A stretch of DNA of 64,000 nucleotides. Origin: Arthrobotrys musiformis (lineage: Eukaryota; Ascomycota; Orbiliomycetes; Orbiliales; Orbiliaceae). Below the pieces are notes generated by a model. It did not search any database and was not told the DNA's origin. It saw only the letters and a list, made by a program, of their open reading frames with translations. The DNA lies in assembly GCA_036971715.1 (NCBI GenBank), contig JAVHJL010000005.1, positions 1,984,001-2,048,000 of the forward strand. The letters are read 5' to 3'. The translations under genes and the position numbers were made by a program. Shown here piece after piece: positions 22,398 through 33,067 of the stretch (its first letter is position 1; every line of letters begins with the position of its first letter).

Positions 22398-24902
22398 ATG
22401 GTATTCTCGAGGTTGTTGTCGCCGACGAGGTCGACTCTGCTTCTGGTCGCCATTCTTTCGGCCGCGCAACAGTCGGTTTCAGCACCTACAGCGGACATTG
22501 GTACGGCTGTTAGTAGTGCCCCAAAGCCTCTTCCGAACCCAGCACCGGGTAATACGCAATCCTTCAATAAGGAAGCCGGCGTGGTTCCTAGCGCCCTCGA
22601 CTTCAAAGATGAAATAAAGAGGCGGGAGTTAAACCTTGCTTCTGGGCGCCCGGCCATTAGCAAAGGTGTCACACCGGACCTCCCTCCTAAACGCCTAGGG
22701 AAACGCCAATTCCAACAAATGAGTGTGTCAGCTCCAGCAATCCTGAGCAGACCGCCAGATGCTCCGAACACCAATGCCGAAGAAGATGCAATCGGCGCCG
22801 CCGCTGAGAAAATCAAACAAGCGGCCGATGATGCCGTGAACCACATGGAACAAGTCGCCAATGCCGCTGTTCGTAATGCTGCCGAAGAGCAAAGAGATGG
22901 GATTGATAATCCAAATTTCCATGGCAGCCAGGATAATTCTTACGTCTGGCCTTCGGCCGCGGCATCGCAGCCGGCGTGGCCAACGAACGTGGCGAGCACT
23001 TGGGATCCGCTTGCGTCTGCTAGAGCAGTTGCTGCCGGTGCACCTGGGGGACAAGGGTTTCAGGTGTTAGATGGGACTGGTAATCCAATTCAAGATAATG
23101 CCCTCCAGCCTGAACGATATATCGAACCCGTCGTAGTAAATCAGCCGGATGCCCCCCTTCAAGTTTTAGATGGGAACGGAAATCCAATCCGGGATAACGC
23201 TCTACAACCTGAAGCTGTGGTCGGGCCGGAGCAGTATTTCGATCCTACTTTGTTCGATGAACCCAGCCTTCAAGTTCTAGACGGCACTGGGAATCCGATC
23301 CAAAATAATGCTCTTCAACCAGAGGCCGTCATTGACGTTACGGCGCCAGATCAAAACGTTAATCTCGAGGCACCAGTTATCATTCAGCCTGAAGCCCCCA
23401 TTCAGGTCCTCGATGGAAATGGAAATCCAATTCGAGACAACGCCCTCCAGCCTGAACAAGTTGTCGAACCTCTTGTGGTCAACCAGCCAGAACAGATCCA
23501 GATTCTCGACGGCAATGGGAACCCAATCAGGGATAATGCTCTCCAGCCAGAGGCTGTAATCGGCGGACCGGAGCAATATTTCGATCCAACGTTATTCGAT
23601 GAGCCTTTCCAAGTCCTAGATGGAATGGGGAATCCAATCAGCGGAAATGCCTTACAGCCAGAAGCGACGACTCCAGGATATTTTACCCCCGATGAAAACC
23701 AGATTCTCAACGACGTGGGCCAGACTTCGCCAGGTCAGACCCTCCAAAACGCCGACCCTTCAGTCATCCCCGCCATCGTCAGCAGTCCCGATCTTTGGCG
23801 TCAGGTCCTAGATGACCCCAATATCCAGCAGTTCCTTCGGGACAATACTCCAGAAGGACTACAGCCGTTGCTGGACCCCAGCACCAAGAACCAATTGGAA
23901 CAGGACCCCAATGTCGCAAATAGCCTCGTCCCAAGTCTCAACAATCCAACCCCAGATAAAGTGGCACCGTTCTTGAACCTTCTGGACACTCTCCCTCTCG
24001 ATGATAAATTGAACCTGGTAAACGAGGGCCCAGATATAGCCCGTATAGCGCAGACAGATCCTACAGAACTCGCAAGCGTAGTGGATACAATCGACAACCT
24101 TCGATCCCCAGATTCATTCCCCGACATCGGCGGCTTCAGGAACAACTTTTTTCCCCCGCCGTCCGTTCACACAGACAGCAGTTCAATGTTATTCACACCG
24201 AACGGCTTCGAAATGAGCCCCGTAGGACCATTCGGACAACCACGTCTGCTCCCCCAACTCGACGGAATCAACCAAAACTTCGACGGCTCGATAAACCAGC
24301 AACCATCGGGACCAAACGAAGACATCTTCGGTGGTACATCTGGCGCGATTCCTACTAACGTCTTCCTCCCCAACGGTGGAACAATCAGCTTCAATTGCGT
24401 TCCGATATATATAGATGCGAATGGGGAACAGCATGCCGCTTCAGATATTCCATCCCAGATCTTAAGCGCATTCAACGTAGGCGACATGCCGATGCCAATC
24501 ACCACACAATCGTCATTCACAGACCAAACCACAGACCCAAATACCCCTCTAACCCCCTTTTTAAGCGAAGTAGTTTCCCAAAACCCAGATATCCTTTCTG
24601 CCTCCCAGATTGATGAGGATACTGTCCTTGTGAACACAAAGGGTGGTGATGACGCTGAGAAGGTCTTCTCGAAGCTGGGCAACGGGTGGGGTATGGAGGC
24701 TGAAGATACCGATGGACAAAACGGGCTCGATACCATCACCTTAGAGAACGGAGGGACTAAATTCCAGATCAGCCAACCCCAGGGATTCGCCACTGCTGAT
24801 GTCTTGGAGGCGAAAACTCCGGGCGACATTCTGAGCAAGATCGGGGACGGGGCGAGCATTGAGCTCGAGACCGCTAATTTCTCACCAGTTCCGCCGACTT
24901 GA
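22398..24902 (+). CDS. Secreted protein with six tandem DGxGNPI-type repeats
   Basis: Intronless, 834 residues from the ATG at 22398. The first 30 residues are a signal peptide (STLLLVAILSAAQQSVSA then PTAD). A dibasic LGKRQ at about 101-105 is a likely Kex2 site. A helical, Ala-rich segment follows (IGAAAEKIKQAADDAV). Residues about 222-422 hold six copies of QVLDGNGNPIRDNALQPE with variable Pro/Val-rich linkers, two of which share a GPEQYFDPTLFDEP block. The C-terminal 400 residues are Asp/Pro/Asn-rich with one Cys (FNCVPIYID) and a globular-looking end (EKVFSKLGNGWGMEAEDTDG). The DGxGNPI units resemble short turn-forming or ligand-binding repeats, but no Pfam-type family is recognised. A wall or adhesive protein is inferred. 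Confidence 0.75.
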   Translation: MVFSRLLSPTRSTLLLVAILSAAQQSVSAPTADIGTAVSSAPKPLPNPAPGNTQSFNKEAGVVPSALDFKDEIKRRELNLASGRPAISKGVTPDLPPKRLGKRQFQQMSVSAPAILSRPPDAPNTNAEEDAIGAAAEKIKQAADDAVNHMEQVANAAVRNAAEEQRDGIDNPNFHGSQDNSYVWPSAAASQPAWPTNVASTWDPLASARAVAAGAPGGQGFQVLDGTGNPIQDNALQPERYIEPVVVNQPDAPLQVLDGNGNPIRDNALQPEAVVGPEQYFDPTLFDEPSLQVLDGTGNPIQNNALQPEAVIDVTAPDQNVNLEAPVIIQPEAPIQVLDGNGNPIRDNALQPEQVVEPLVVNQPEQIQILDGNGNPIRDNALQPEAVIGGPEQYFDPTLFDEPFQVLDGMGNPISGNALQPEATTPGYFTPDENQILNDVGQTSPGQTLQNADPSVIPAIVSSPDLWRQVLDDPNIQQFLRDNTPEGLQPLLDPSTKNQLEQDPNVANSLVPSLNNPTPDKVAPFLNLLDTLPLDDKLNLVNEGPDIARIAQTDPTELASVVDTIDNLRSPDSFPDIGGFRNNFFPPPSVHTDSSSMLFTPNGFEMSPVGPFGQPRLLPQLDGINQNFDGSINQQPSGPNEDIFGGTSGAIPTNVFLPNGGTISFNCVPIYIDANGEQHAASDIPSQILSAFNVGDMPMPITTQSSFTDQTTDPNTPLTPFLSEVVSQNPDILSASQIDEDTVLVNTKGGDDAEKVFSKLGNGWGMEAEDTDGQNGLDTITLENGGTKFQISQPQGFATADVLEAKTPGDILSKIGDGASIELETANFSPVPPT
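23061..23663 (+). repeat. Six coding repeats, 18-residue core
   Basis: Cores start at 23061 and recur with spacings of about 32-44 codons, the last ending near 23663. Copies 2 and 5, with their linkers (PEQYFDPTLFDEP), are the most alike, which suggests duplication of a larger three-unit block. A decayed seventh unit (ILNDVGQTSPGQTLQNAD) follows. Confidence 0.85.
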
Positions 24903-25442
24903 GCTCCGCATGATTCATAAAAGTGACACTCGGCCGCACGATTTCGTTGAGCTAGAGCGAAGAGCACATTCACTGGCATGAAATTTTTGGCTTGTTGACG
25001 TTCGAAATTTCCCTTCACAGATGTTATTTGATTTGTTTATCCTCGCCGAGTGATTTAGTTCGAAGTACTTTAAATTTCGCTATAAAAATGGAATTATACT
25101 TATGGATATACACAGGGCCACTTATAATGAGGCATTGACGACCATGCCCTACGTCAAAAGTAAATTTATCTAGTATTTATTTCAAGTTAGTTGGCTACGT
25201 ATATACGTAGAGCAATGCGTGCCCAAGTTTCAATATCTCCCTCAATCCGGTTCCCTATTGGCCGTTTATTTCGAGAAACTCCATATCGAGCTCTACAGAT
25301 CTATGAATACTAGTGCTGGCTAATAAGCAATATAAAACACGCCACAAAAGAGAGAGAAAGCACTATAGTTCTCGAGCCCAGCGTATCAAGGATCTCTAGG
25401 CATTTGATATCGAAAGGGACCCAAAAACTGTTTTGAGGCCCC
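24903..25442. other. Intergenic between convergent genes
   Basis: Shared 3' flank of the repeat-protein gene and APC2. AT-rich; nothing coding is seen. Confidence 0.4.
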
Positions 25443-28400
25443 TCACTTGCGCATTTTCCACCCGCTGGGCGTTTTATCAACCCTGCCATTCTCCTCCATT
25501 TTCATCATGAAGTGATCCAACTCCGCGGCATCGAACTGAAGTCCGCCCATGGGGATTAAGAACAAACTAAGTGTCGCAAATACCCTGTCGGTCGTCAGTG
25601 GGCCTTGATTTGTTAACATGCCAGCGATATAATTCCAAGCCATGGTAAAACGAGGATTCTTTAGAGGGTCGTCGTCCTCCGCATCCGCTTTCGCTGGCGT
25701 GGGTTCTTCCTTTCGGGTTCCTCCCTCTTCGTTCCCAGAGTCATTCGAGTCCTCGGAAATAAAACTCAATGCGCGTCGTCTACGCGGTGTTACATGTGAA
25801 TCATCCCTCTTCTGCGGTGACGTGTGAGGTGTAGTTCGTCTCGAGGCGGGAATATCGCTACGAGGCAATGTTTCCATCACATAATATATCTTCCTGTTGA
25901 GAGGGTATTCTGCAAGAACATTGCGATCCACCCAGTATTCTAGGGATTTCCGAAGGAGGTCACTCTCCATGGAGAGGCTCTCCTTCAATTGATCTATCGA
26001 CCAAGCATTTCCGACTTGTCCGCCGTTAAGCTCTCGAGGAATATCGGGGTTAGGAGGAGATGGCCCTTTGGCGAAAGCATCTATGACGGTGGCGGCATAT
26101 GTCGGGACCTGCTTGAAACCGAGGGTTCTGTCATTCAGCTCGAGTTCTATTACGGCGAATCCTTCCTCCTTCAGCCAGTTCAGCTTCCGTGACTTCTTCA
26201 GAAGTTCGAATTCATGATTGAAAAGGTTCAAAGTGCTCGCAATTCCGCTCGGTTGGTTGAAATCTCCTTCAGATATCATATGCTGCGGCCAGAATAAGCG
26301 ACTTATCACTTTTACATGTACCTCAGCGTCCATCTTCGGGAGCATAGCAACATCCTTAGCATAATGTTTGGTGATGATCGTGTCTCGTAGGTGTGAATCA
26401 ATTTTTCGGGATTCGCTAAGGTCCTTGAGCATGATGGCCGCGTTTTGCATTTCGTTCTCGCCAAATCTGACTTTGAGGAGTTCGATAGTGGCCTTCTCCC
26501 TCAGGAACTCGGACGTAGGCTGAAGGAGTAGCCTCTTCCCAAGCTGGTTCTGAAACTCGTTAATGAATTTTGTGCTTTCTAGCATGGTGAAAAGGTGGGA
26601 GATAATATCAGTCCCCTTATCCCTCCTGAACTCCGGTCCAGCATCCGCCGGGTCAGGCTGCCAATCCATGTCATCATAATCCAGATCCTCCAAGCTTGCA
26701 GCGGCCGCAGCCCCTAGAACCTCATTCTTCTTATCGGCCCCCATCTGCGCACAGGCTTGCAATTCAGTGCTAATTTCCTGAAGAATATCTTCATCGTCGA
26801 GTTCCTCCGCATCGCCAGGAATCACCTTGCGACGTCGCAAGCTCTCCTTAAAAGCTTCGGCGCCTCCCAGCGATGTGTTTTGGTTAGCGGATTGTAGCAT
26901 GGAATCGCCATTTTCATCGGCTTCTTCCTCATCGTACTCGTAACACAAGATCCCTTTGACGATCTCCACCACAGTATCTTCACGCGTGCTTAAATATCGG
27001 CGAACTCTTGCACCAACTTTATCAAGCAAAACCCCTTTCGCATCAATTATTTGGAAGCATTTGATCATGTTGATGTAGGCACGAAGAACGTCGACCGTGC
27101 TGGCACCCTGATGTAACAGTCGCCGATTAAGCGTGTATGCGAAGGTACTTGTGAGAACCAAGCGAGCAATTGGAGTGTTTAGTGTTGGTATCAAATCCAT
27201 AATACCGGGCATGGATTGTGGGAAGTCAACAATTATATCGAACATCTCTTTCATCCGCACTCGAGATAGCCTTTGCGCCAGACGGTTTAAAACAGGGGGT
27301 AGCTCGTTGTCCACGTCTCCGGGTCGGATTATTTTCATGATAGGAATGACTATGGGCATTAGAGAATCAAATAGCCACTCTTTCATGATTTCCGCGGATG
27401 CGACCGAAGTCGGGAGCTTTGCCATACTCGTATCTCCCTCCGCATCCTCGGTTTCCAGGTCAGAGTCTGTATATCTCCCGCTGAATCTATGTGTCACCCA
27501 TTCTCCCGCAACTCTGTCGATTACTAAGGCGAATTCCCGTTCTCCAACGCCATTGGCCATCAAGCCTATGGCGTTTAGACTTTCAACGAGCTTGAGCACG
27601 GCATGTCGCGCCTCCTCACACCGTCTATTGGACTCCTCCTGGGTCACTACTGCTTTCTCGTCTTCTTCCAGTTCCAGATCCACATCGGTGCTATGAACTG
27701 TTTCGTCTGCCCCAGGGATGTGTGGCGATGTGAAGAGTCCAACATCCGTAATGGCCGAGCTAGAACTCGGGAGGGACAGTATGATGGTGAAGTAGGCGTA
27801 GAATGTCTTGCGTAGGAGCGACGGGAAATTTGACGGGAGACAGTAAGCTATAATTGAAGCAAGAGATCGGTGGAACGGCTCGACGGAGGCAATCGGGTCT
27901 ATTTTCGTGAGGTATGGTAGAATATAAGCAGAATAAACGGAGTAGTAGATCCTGCAAGTGACCCGAAGCTGGGAAATAATGTCGTTAAGTTGGTATTCCG
28001 GCCGTGTTTTTATTACAGGCTCCCTCTGTTCACAAAATTAGCTATTGCACCGTTTCAAAACTGCGATACCCAAGCCGATGGATAGCAGGAGGGATATACC
28101 TCAGCTTCCTCCAATATAGGTCTGACATGCTCGAGAAAGTGCCGTCGCACTTCACAGGTATACCACTCAACCAGGTTCTCGCCAGGTTCGGCATTGACCC
28201 CCGACGTCATGAGGTATGCAATCGCTTCCCGTGTATCCTGACCGAACAGATCTGCTTTCCTCCGTAGATAGACGCCATCCCTCTGAACCCCTAGAGCAGG
28301 ACCCTCTTCCTCAGACACGTCAAATGGCGAATCCGGAAACGAGAGGAAAGTCGTCGCGAGATGCCATGCACGACTGTGAGTAACGAATGCTTCGCCTCCT

Positions 28401-28606
28401 GGACTCGAGAAGGCCTGGCCTTGGGCGAACGGCGAGGCTTGGGCAGCCGGTGCTAGTGGGGTGTTCTCGTTGAAGGATCCCGCCGGGGTCGCTATCGGGG
28501 TAGGCAGCGAGGCAGAGGCGGCTGGAGGAAATATGCCATGGAAGATACGACGCTTCTTCACCTGCCTATGAGGCTCCTGGGGATGGTGGAAGCTGGACAA
28601 CAACAT
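25443..28606 (-). CDS. APC2: Anaphase-promoting complex subunit 2 (cullin-like)
   Basis: Exon 1 28606-28100, intron 28099-28026, exon 2 28025-25443, phase 0, 1029 residues. The ATG at 28606 opens MLLSSFHHPQEP. Exon 1 contains the conserved WYTCEVRRHFLEHVRPILEE block. Exon 2 includes the cullin-homology region (about residues 540-740: TDIISHLFTMLESTKFINEF, then FLREKATIELLKVRFGEN and SRLFWPQHM). A Ser/Arg/acidic loop near 880-930 is probably disordered. The last 80 residues form the winged-helix WHB domain (LTTDRVFATLSLFLI, MKMEENGRVDKTPSG). APC2 with the RING subunit APC11 forms the catalytic core of the APC/C ubiquitin ligase that drives anaphase and mitotic exit in the nucleus. Acidic insertions (DLDYDDMDW) are also present. 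Housekeeping gene. Confidence 0.93.
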
Positions 28607-29762
28607 GGCGAAGGATCTGTCTTGTCATTCTCGTTATCGAGTCATCTAGCAGAGGGCTTTCGGTCAGGTCGATGGACTGATGAAGGGTGGCTGGTCGATG
28701 GGCTCTTTCAAAGACCCGTCGATGGTTGAGAGCTGTTCGTGGTGTTTACCCAAAACAACACGCATTTCTCCCACACAACACCACAACTGCAACAACCAGC
28801 CCCGCTAAAAGCAGGCCAGCGAGCACTAACCCAAAGCTGCCAACCACAGGACCAAGCTTATGTACTCCAGACCAAACTAACCGTTGCCCACCGCCGACGA
28901 GATGGACGAGCCGGTCTGGGCGGCCTTCCTAGCTTCGATGATCCTAGCGTCGAGGAACTCGTGAGTTCCCATTAAGGATATCTTTCGCGGGGACCGCAGA
29001 ATATTCTGCTCGATGGCTGACATAGCTAACCCTTGATCTGACATACTTGCCCGTAGGTATTTATCGATATCGCCTCAGCCTCCCGGACTCGATAAGAATT
29101 ATAAAAAATGCAGTGCCAAAGAGGCTGAAGACCCGTGGATCGGAACTGTTTTTCGAATTCTTTTTCTAAGACCTTCAAGAATGATTCTCCAGGAGGCTGA
29201 TAAGCTTGGTATTTTTAGCATTCCATCATATCCAGAGCACTGGGACCAGGCTTGGTCGGTGGAGCCAGGTGATTTGCATGGATGGTAACGGTATGCACCG
29301 TTTGCCAACAAACGAGCCAACGGAAAGGTATCAGATGGCGCAAGATACTTCAAAGAGGCTGTCTGCAATGTGCATTCTGCAGGTAGCGCGAATTTCGGAC
29401 TACTTGGGCTTGCGGGTCCGTAATCCCTGTAAGCGATGGTGCAGCTTTGGCTAGCACAGCACCAACGTCACTGCCCTCGCATTTTCTGTAAGTGTGTAAG
29501 CTCGTTGAGCTCGAGGATCTGACTCAAGGTCAGTAGACTCGCCTTGGTATGTATATAGCGGGGCGGGTGTCTCCAGAAAAACAATTACAGATTTTTCCTC
29601 CCTCGTCTACCTCCAAATTTTCCCATACTCCTCAGCAAAGCTCCCTATTATATCATCTGTGATTCCGACCGTTCGCTTTTTGGTTGGATCAAAACTGCCC
29701 GCTGTCGATTAATATCAACTATTTGCCCATGCTTCGTCTCTACAATATATTCAGCAGCAAAA
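28607..29762. other. Intergenic upstream of APC2, with a possible gene relic
   Basis: Divergent spacer between APC2 and a small plus-strand gene. Apart from the cyclin-like candidate at 28902-29288, no ORF is convincing; a CT-rich stretch near 29590-29650 fits a promoter or 5' leader of the downstream gene. Confidence 0.4.
28902..29288 (+). pseudogene. Possible cyclin-like fragment or short orphan gene
   Basis: An ATG at 28902 with a plausible intron (28961-29056, GTGAGT donor, GCTAACCC branch, CCGTAG acceptor) gives 96 codons. Just before and at the start the frame reads LPTADEMDEPVWAAFLAS then MILASR, which resembles the helix preceding LASKYL in PHO80/PCL-type cyclins. A stop codon in frame at 28878 removes anything further upstream, and exon 2 (PGLDKNYKKC, EDPWIGTVFRILFL) does not continue as a cyclin fold that I recognise. 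So it is either a decayed cyclin gene, part of a gene with an undetected first exon, or chance. Confidence 0.25.
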
Positions 29763-30212
29763 ATGTGTCAAGTTCACATGTACCGAGCTTCGTGCGGCCA
29801 TCTCTCCCTCCTTGAACCGACATCTCCAAACCAAGGATCAACAGTCTTCTGTCAAAAAAACCCACCTTGTAAACGACCAACAATAGAAGTTGCAACCCTC
29901 TTCAGCATGTGCTCGGATTGCCATGCCAGAATCGCCAGAATGTCGGCTGTCCCAAGTATGCACCGAGTCGATATCTCGAAATTCAAAAGCCGAAAATACA
30001 GATGTCCCGAGTCTACCGAGCCAAGCAAACAATTCCCAGGCACTCTTACCGACAGTTATCGAGGATTCAGATCAAGAGTTTGGACAAAATTAAGAGGCCA
30101 TGCATCCTTTGGCAACCGCCAGAGAAGCCGTCAGTCCGTCCAACCTTCGCAATTCCAAAGGCAGTCAAAGTTCGACGATACGGATGGCCTTGGATTCTAC
30201 GACCTCATTTAG
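29763..30212 (+). CDS. Small Cys-containing hypothetical protein
   Basis: 149-codon single-exon ORF beginning MCQVHMYRASCGHLSLLEP. The N-terminal half carries Cys/His positions (C2, C11, H13, C30, C36, C49, C52, H54) spaced as in the short fungal proteins that start MCxxxxxxYxxCGH and may bind zinc. The C-terminal half is basic and Ser/Gln-rich, likely disordered. A pyrimidine-rich leader precedes the ATG and a long CT-rich tract (about 30265-30345) follows the stop. No function is known to me for this type of protein. Confidence 0.6.
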   Translation: MCQVHMYRASCGHLSLLEPTSPNQGSTVFCQKNPPCKRPTIEVATLFSMCSDCHARIARMSAVPSMHRVDISKFKSRKYRCPESTEPSKQFPGTLTDSYRGFRSRVWTKLRGHASFGNRQRSRQSVQPSQFQRQSKFDDTDGLGFYDLI

Positions 30213-30595
30213 TCGTCGTACCCCTCGACAAGCTCTCATAAGCGCCTAAGTTTGATCCTAATGGCGCCTTTCTCCCGCCTTTCTTTTCTTCCTTCCCCTC
30301 TTCCTTTCATTTTCTTTCTTTCCTTATCTTTTTTCGGAAATAATTTATGCGTCATGGGAAAATTACACGGACGACGGATCGGATGTTCCATTAGCATGCG
30401 GATTTCGGTTTTTCTTTTTCTTTAATTTGGCATGATACCCGGGAAGGAGTTATTTTTCATTTATCATATAGATCTCATGGGCTTTCTTTTCTCACGAAAT
30501 AACGAATATCTTAAACTATTAATGTGTCTCATTCACAATCATTACTGTATCCATCTCTCTAACGATAGAATTCATCATGTCATATCATACTTAAT
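30213..30595. other. Intergenic with pyrimidine tract
   Basis: Contains a C/T-only stretch around 30265-30345 between convergent genes. No gene is seen. Confidence 0.4.
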
Positions 30596-32545
30596 CTACA
30601 TGGTCCATCGGAGAGTTTCTCCAGTCTCTAAAATCCCTCCCAAGCTGTAGAACCATTTCCATTTTCTCGTCCTCTTAAACCCGATCAAACCACTGACATC
30701 ACTCTTAGCCCATAAGAAGCTTTGTGTAAACCACTGTTCAATCAACCACAAAGTACCACCGCCCATCAAGATCATTGCGGGCATGATACCAATCATATAG
30801 TACCCCTGGACATCGAAGTACTTTGTAAAAAACTGAGCGCTGTTCAAAATTATAAGGCCCCCACCCGGCCCGTCTCTATCGACTACTGAACCTGCGCAGA
30901 AGTTGAATAGCCCGACTGACATGGCTATGACAAGCATGCAAAGCGTTAGAGTATTGAGCATCTCCAAGAATATTAGCGTGTAGTGCGCAGTCCGACGAAA
31001 CCTAATGCTTTTGAAGAAATAATATGCCCGACCGTGCTTCAAGCTCTTCGACGGCGTCATAAAGGAGTGCCGTACGACCTTAAAAAGTACGATGTCAATG
31101 ACGAATATTAGAACGGACAGACAAAGACAGGTTAAGTACGAAGCAGACCTCCAGGCAAATCCAACAGGAGGCGTGAAGTAGGCGAGAAGAAACGACCCAG
31201 AACTGATTCCGCCGACGATGACGAACGCTGTAATCATGGGCTCGATGATTCTCCAATGCCCCAGTTCGATTTTACGTTCGGTTTCCGGTGAAGCTTCACT
31301 TAGTTGTGCCCAATCAATAATAGACCCCTTTGTCCACTTGTCCATAAACTTTTCCTCAATCCGAGTCATGATGGTTTGGCCAATTCCGAAATGCCACCTC
31401 CCTCGACCTTGCCCTTTGCCTTCTCCAAAGATATCAATGACCTCTCCCTCTCCGTGACATGCAGAGACCATCGCATTGAAATCCCTGGCGAATTCCGGCT
31501 TGTTGTCGTGGTCATTATCCACTACGGCTGCAAGATATAAAACTGGCAGCCAGCCGACAAGCAGGCCCAATCCTACATTAAAAGCCGTAGCCCCTCCACT
31601 TTCTCCCCCACTAAACGCCTTACGAATCGCCACAGACATGGCGAAAAAGAAACCACCCAGACCGAGTAATATCGGAACAATCCCCCTCTTTCGAGCATCT
31701 CTCAAAGCTCTCGCCAGCCTCGCTCTCTCCTTTACTAAGTCGAGGCCACCCACGACATCCATGCTGAATATTGCCCCTTCCACCGCCGTGACCAGTTCCT
31801 CGGGTGACAGATAACGTTCAGCTGACTTTTTGAGCTGAAACTGATTCATGACAAGCAGGATATAAAATTGATCTCGAGCATGTGAAAATGTCTCAAGTTC
31901 GTCTTCTGCATCGGATTCAACCCGAAGAACATCTGAATGGTATCTCTTGTAACGATACTTGACTGTTAGATTAATCAATTTCGCGCACCTTGCCGCAATT
32001 TTCACATCCCAAAGACAGAACGTCAACGCAGCAATCGGCGATCCAATCCACCTCGCCAGCCAGATAACTGTTACCGAATTACGATTCGACTCCCATGGCA
32101 TCTGCGTAACCAGACCCAAGGCGGGTAAAATCCAGTCAAGGAGAAGGTCAAGTGTAGTCTGTGTATCATTCTTCCAGAAGCTGCCGCAAACCTTCACACA
32201 TCCTTTGTAAGTTATTGCTACGAGCTCCGCATCAGCCTCGGGGCTACCGTAGTAGTTTGTTATATGGCCCTTATATGCGATTTCATGATAAAGAGTTCTA
32301 TTATGTTGGAGAAGACTCTGGCAGTCCCGTTTTTTGAGAGTAACCTGCTCGGGAGGTGCGTAATTCGATGTAAATTCAGCTGGTGTCTGAGCTAAGACGG
32401 TCGTGACGATAAAAGATAGGATTATGCAGGCTTGAAGTGAGACAATCTAGTAATAAATTAGCGAGTTCAATTTTTGATTGTATACCGGTACTGATACCTA
32501 TATATGGGGAGGTCTTACAATATATTTTTGATCCGACATTTTCAT
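30596..32545 (-). CDS. Polytopic membrane protein of unknown function
   Basis: Exon 1 32545-32519 (nine codons), intron 32518-32447, exon 2 32446-30596, phase 0, 625 residues. The start was moved upstream of the internal GTG at 32197 because the frame stays open and adds a hydrophobic leader (IILSFIVTTVLA then QTPAEF), a signal peptide or first membrane segment. Later hydrophobic spans lie near residues 145-165, 265-285 (IVPILLGLGGFFFAMSVA), 295-315, 425-445, 455-475, 510-535 and 570-590. Between them is a basic and acidic cytosolic loop with a Glu/Lys/Gly-rich patch (FGEGKGQGRGRW). The fold is seen repeatedly in fungal genomes as an uncharacterised family, in my recollection. No transporter signature is recognised. 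Confidence 0.7.
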
Positions 32546-33067
32546 AGAGCACCATGGCAATGGAAGCTATTCATGAAAGTCTCATCCAACGTTGTTCCTC
32601 ATGCTGGGTTCTCCGTTACCAAGGCTAACGATTGACGACTTGGTATTTCACATATGCATGTGGCCGCCTCGTGAAATAACGCCGGAAAAGCATGTTGGTG
32701 TCGCGTGGATACTTTAAAGGCGAGAGATTTGAAGCATTTTTTATGTCTCCAAATGGGCTCGTCCTCTATCCTTGTAAGGTTTCGCCTTGTCGGAAACGTG
32801 TAACTAAAATTAAAATGCTCGCAATCAGGCGCTCGTACCATGGTACCAGCATCTGAGCTGGCCAGCGCTGCAAAAAATGCAACAATTCTAGTGTTGAGGG
32901 TCCTTGACTTCAATAGCGGAACCGTAAACGACTTCTCGTGATTTAAAGTATGATTATTGCCATGGAAAATTATATACCGTAAAATTATAGTATATTATAT
33001 GTCTAAGCCTAGATGTGGCTCTATTTATAATTTGCTAAAGGGGTGCAGAGTCCTCCTTTTCTCCATT
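32546..33067. other. Intergenic
   Basis: Upstream of the membrane-protein gene and 3' of the GMC gene. A 104-codon frame at 32599-32913 lacks an ATG before its hydrophobic start and is not accepted. Confidence 0.4.

Noticed and set aside
27133..27696. 187-codon ORF antisense to APC2
   Set aside because: Shadow of the conserved APC2 reading frame.
32599..32913. 104-codon minus-strand frame with a leader-like start
   Set aside because: The apparent start is TTG and no ATG lies upstream in frame; from the first ATG the leader is lost.
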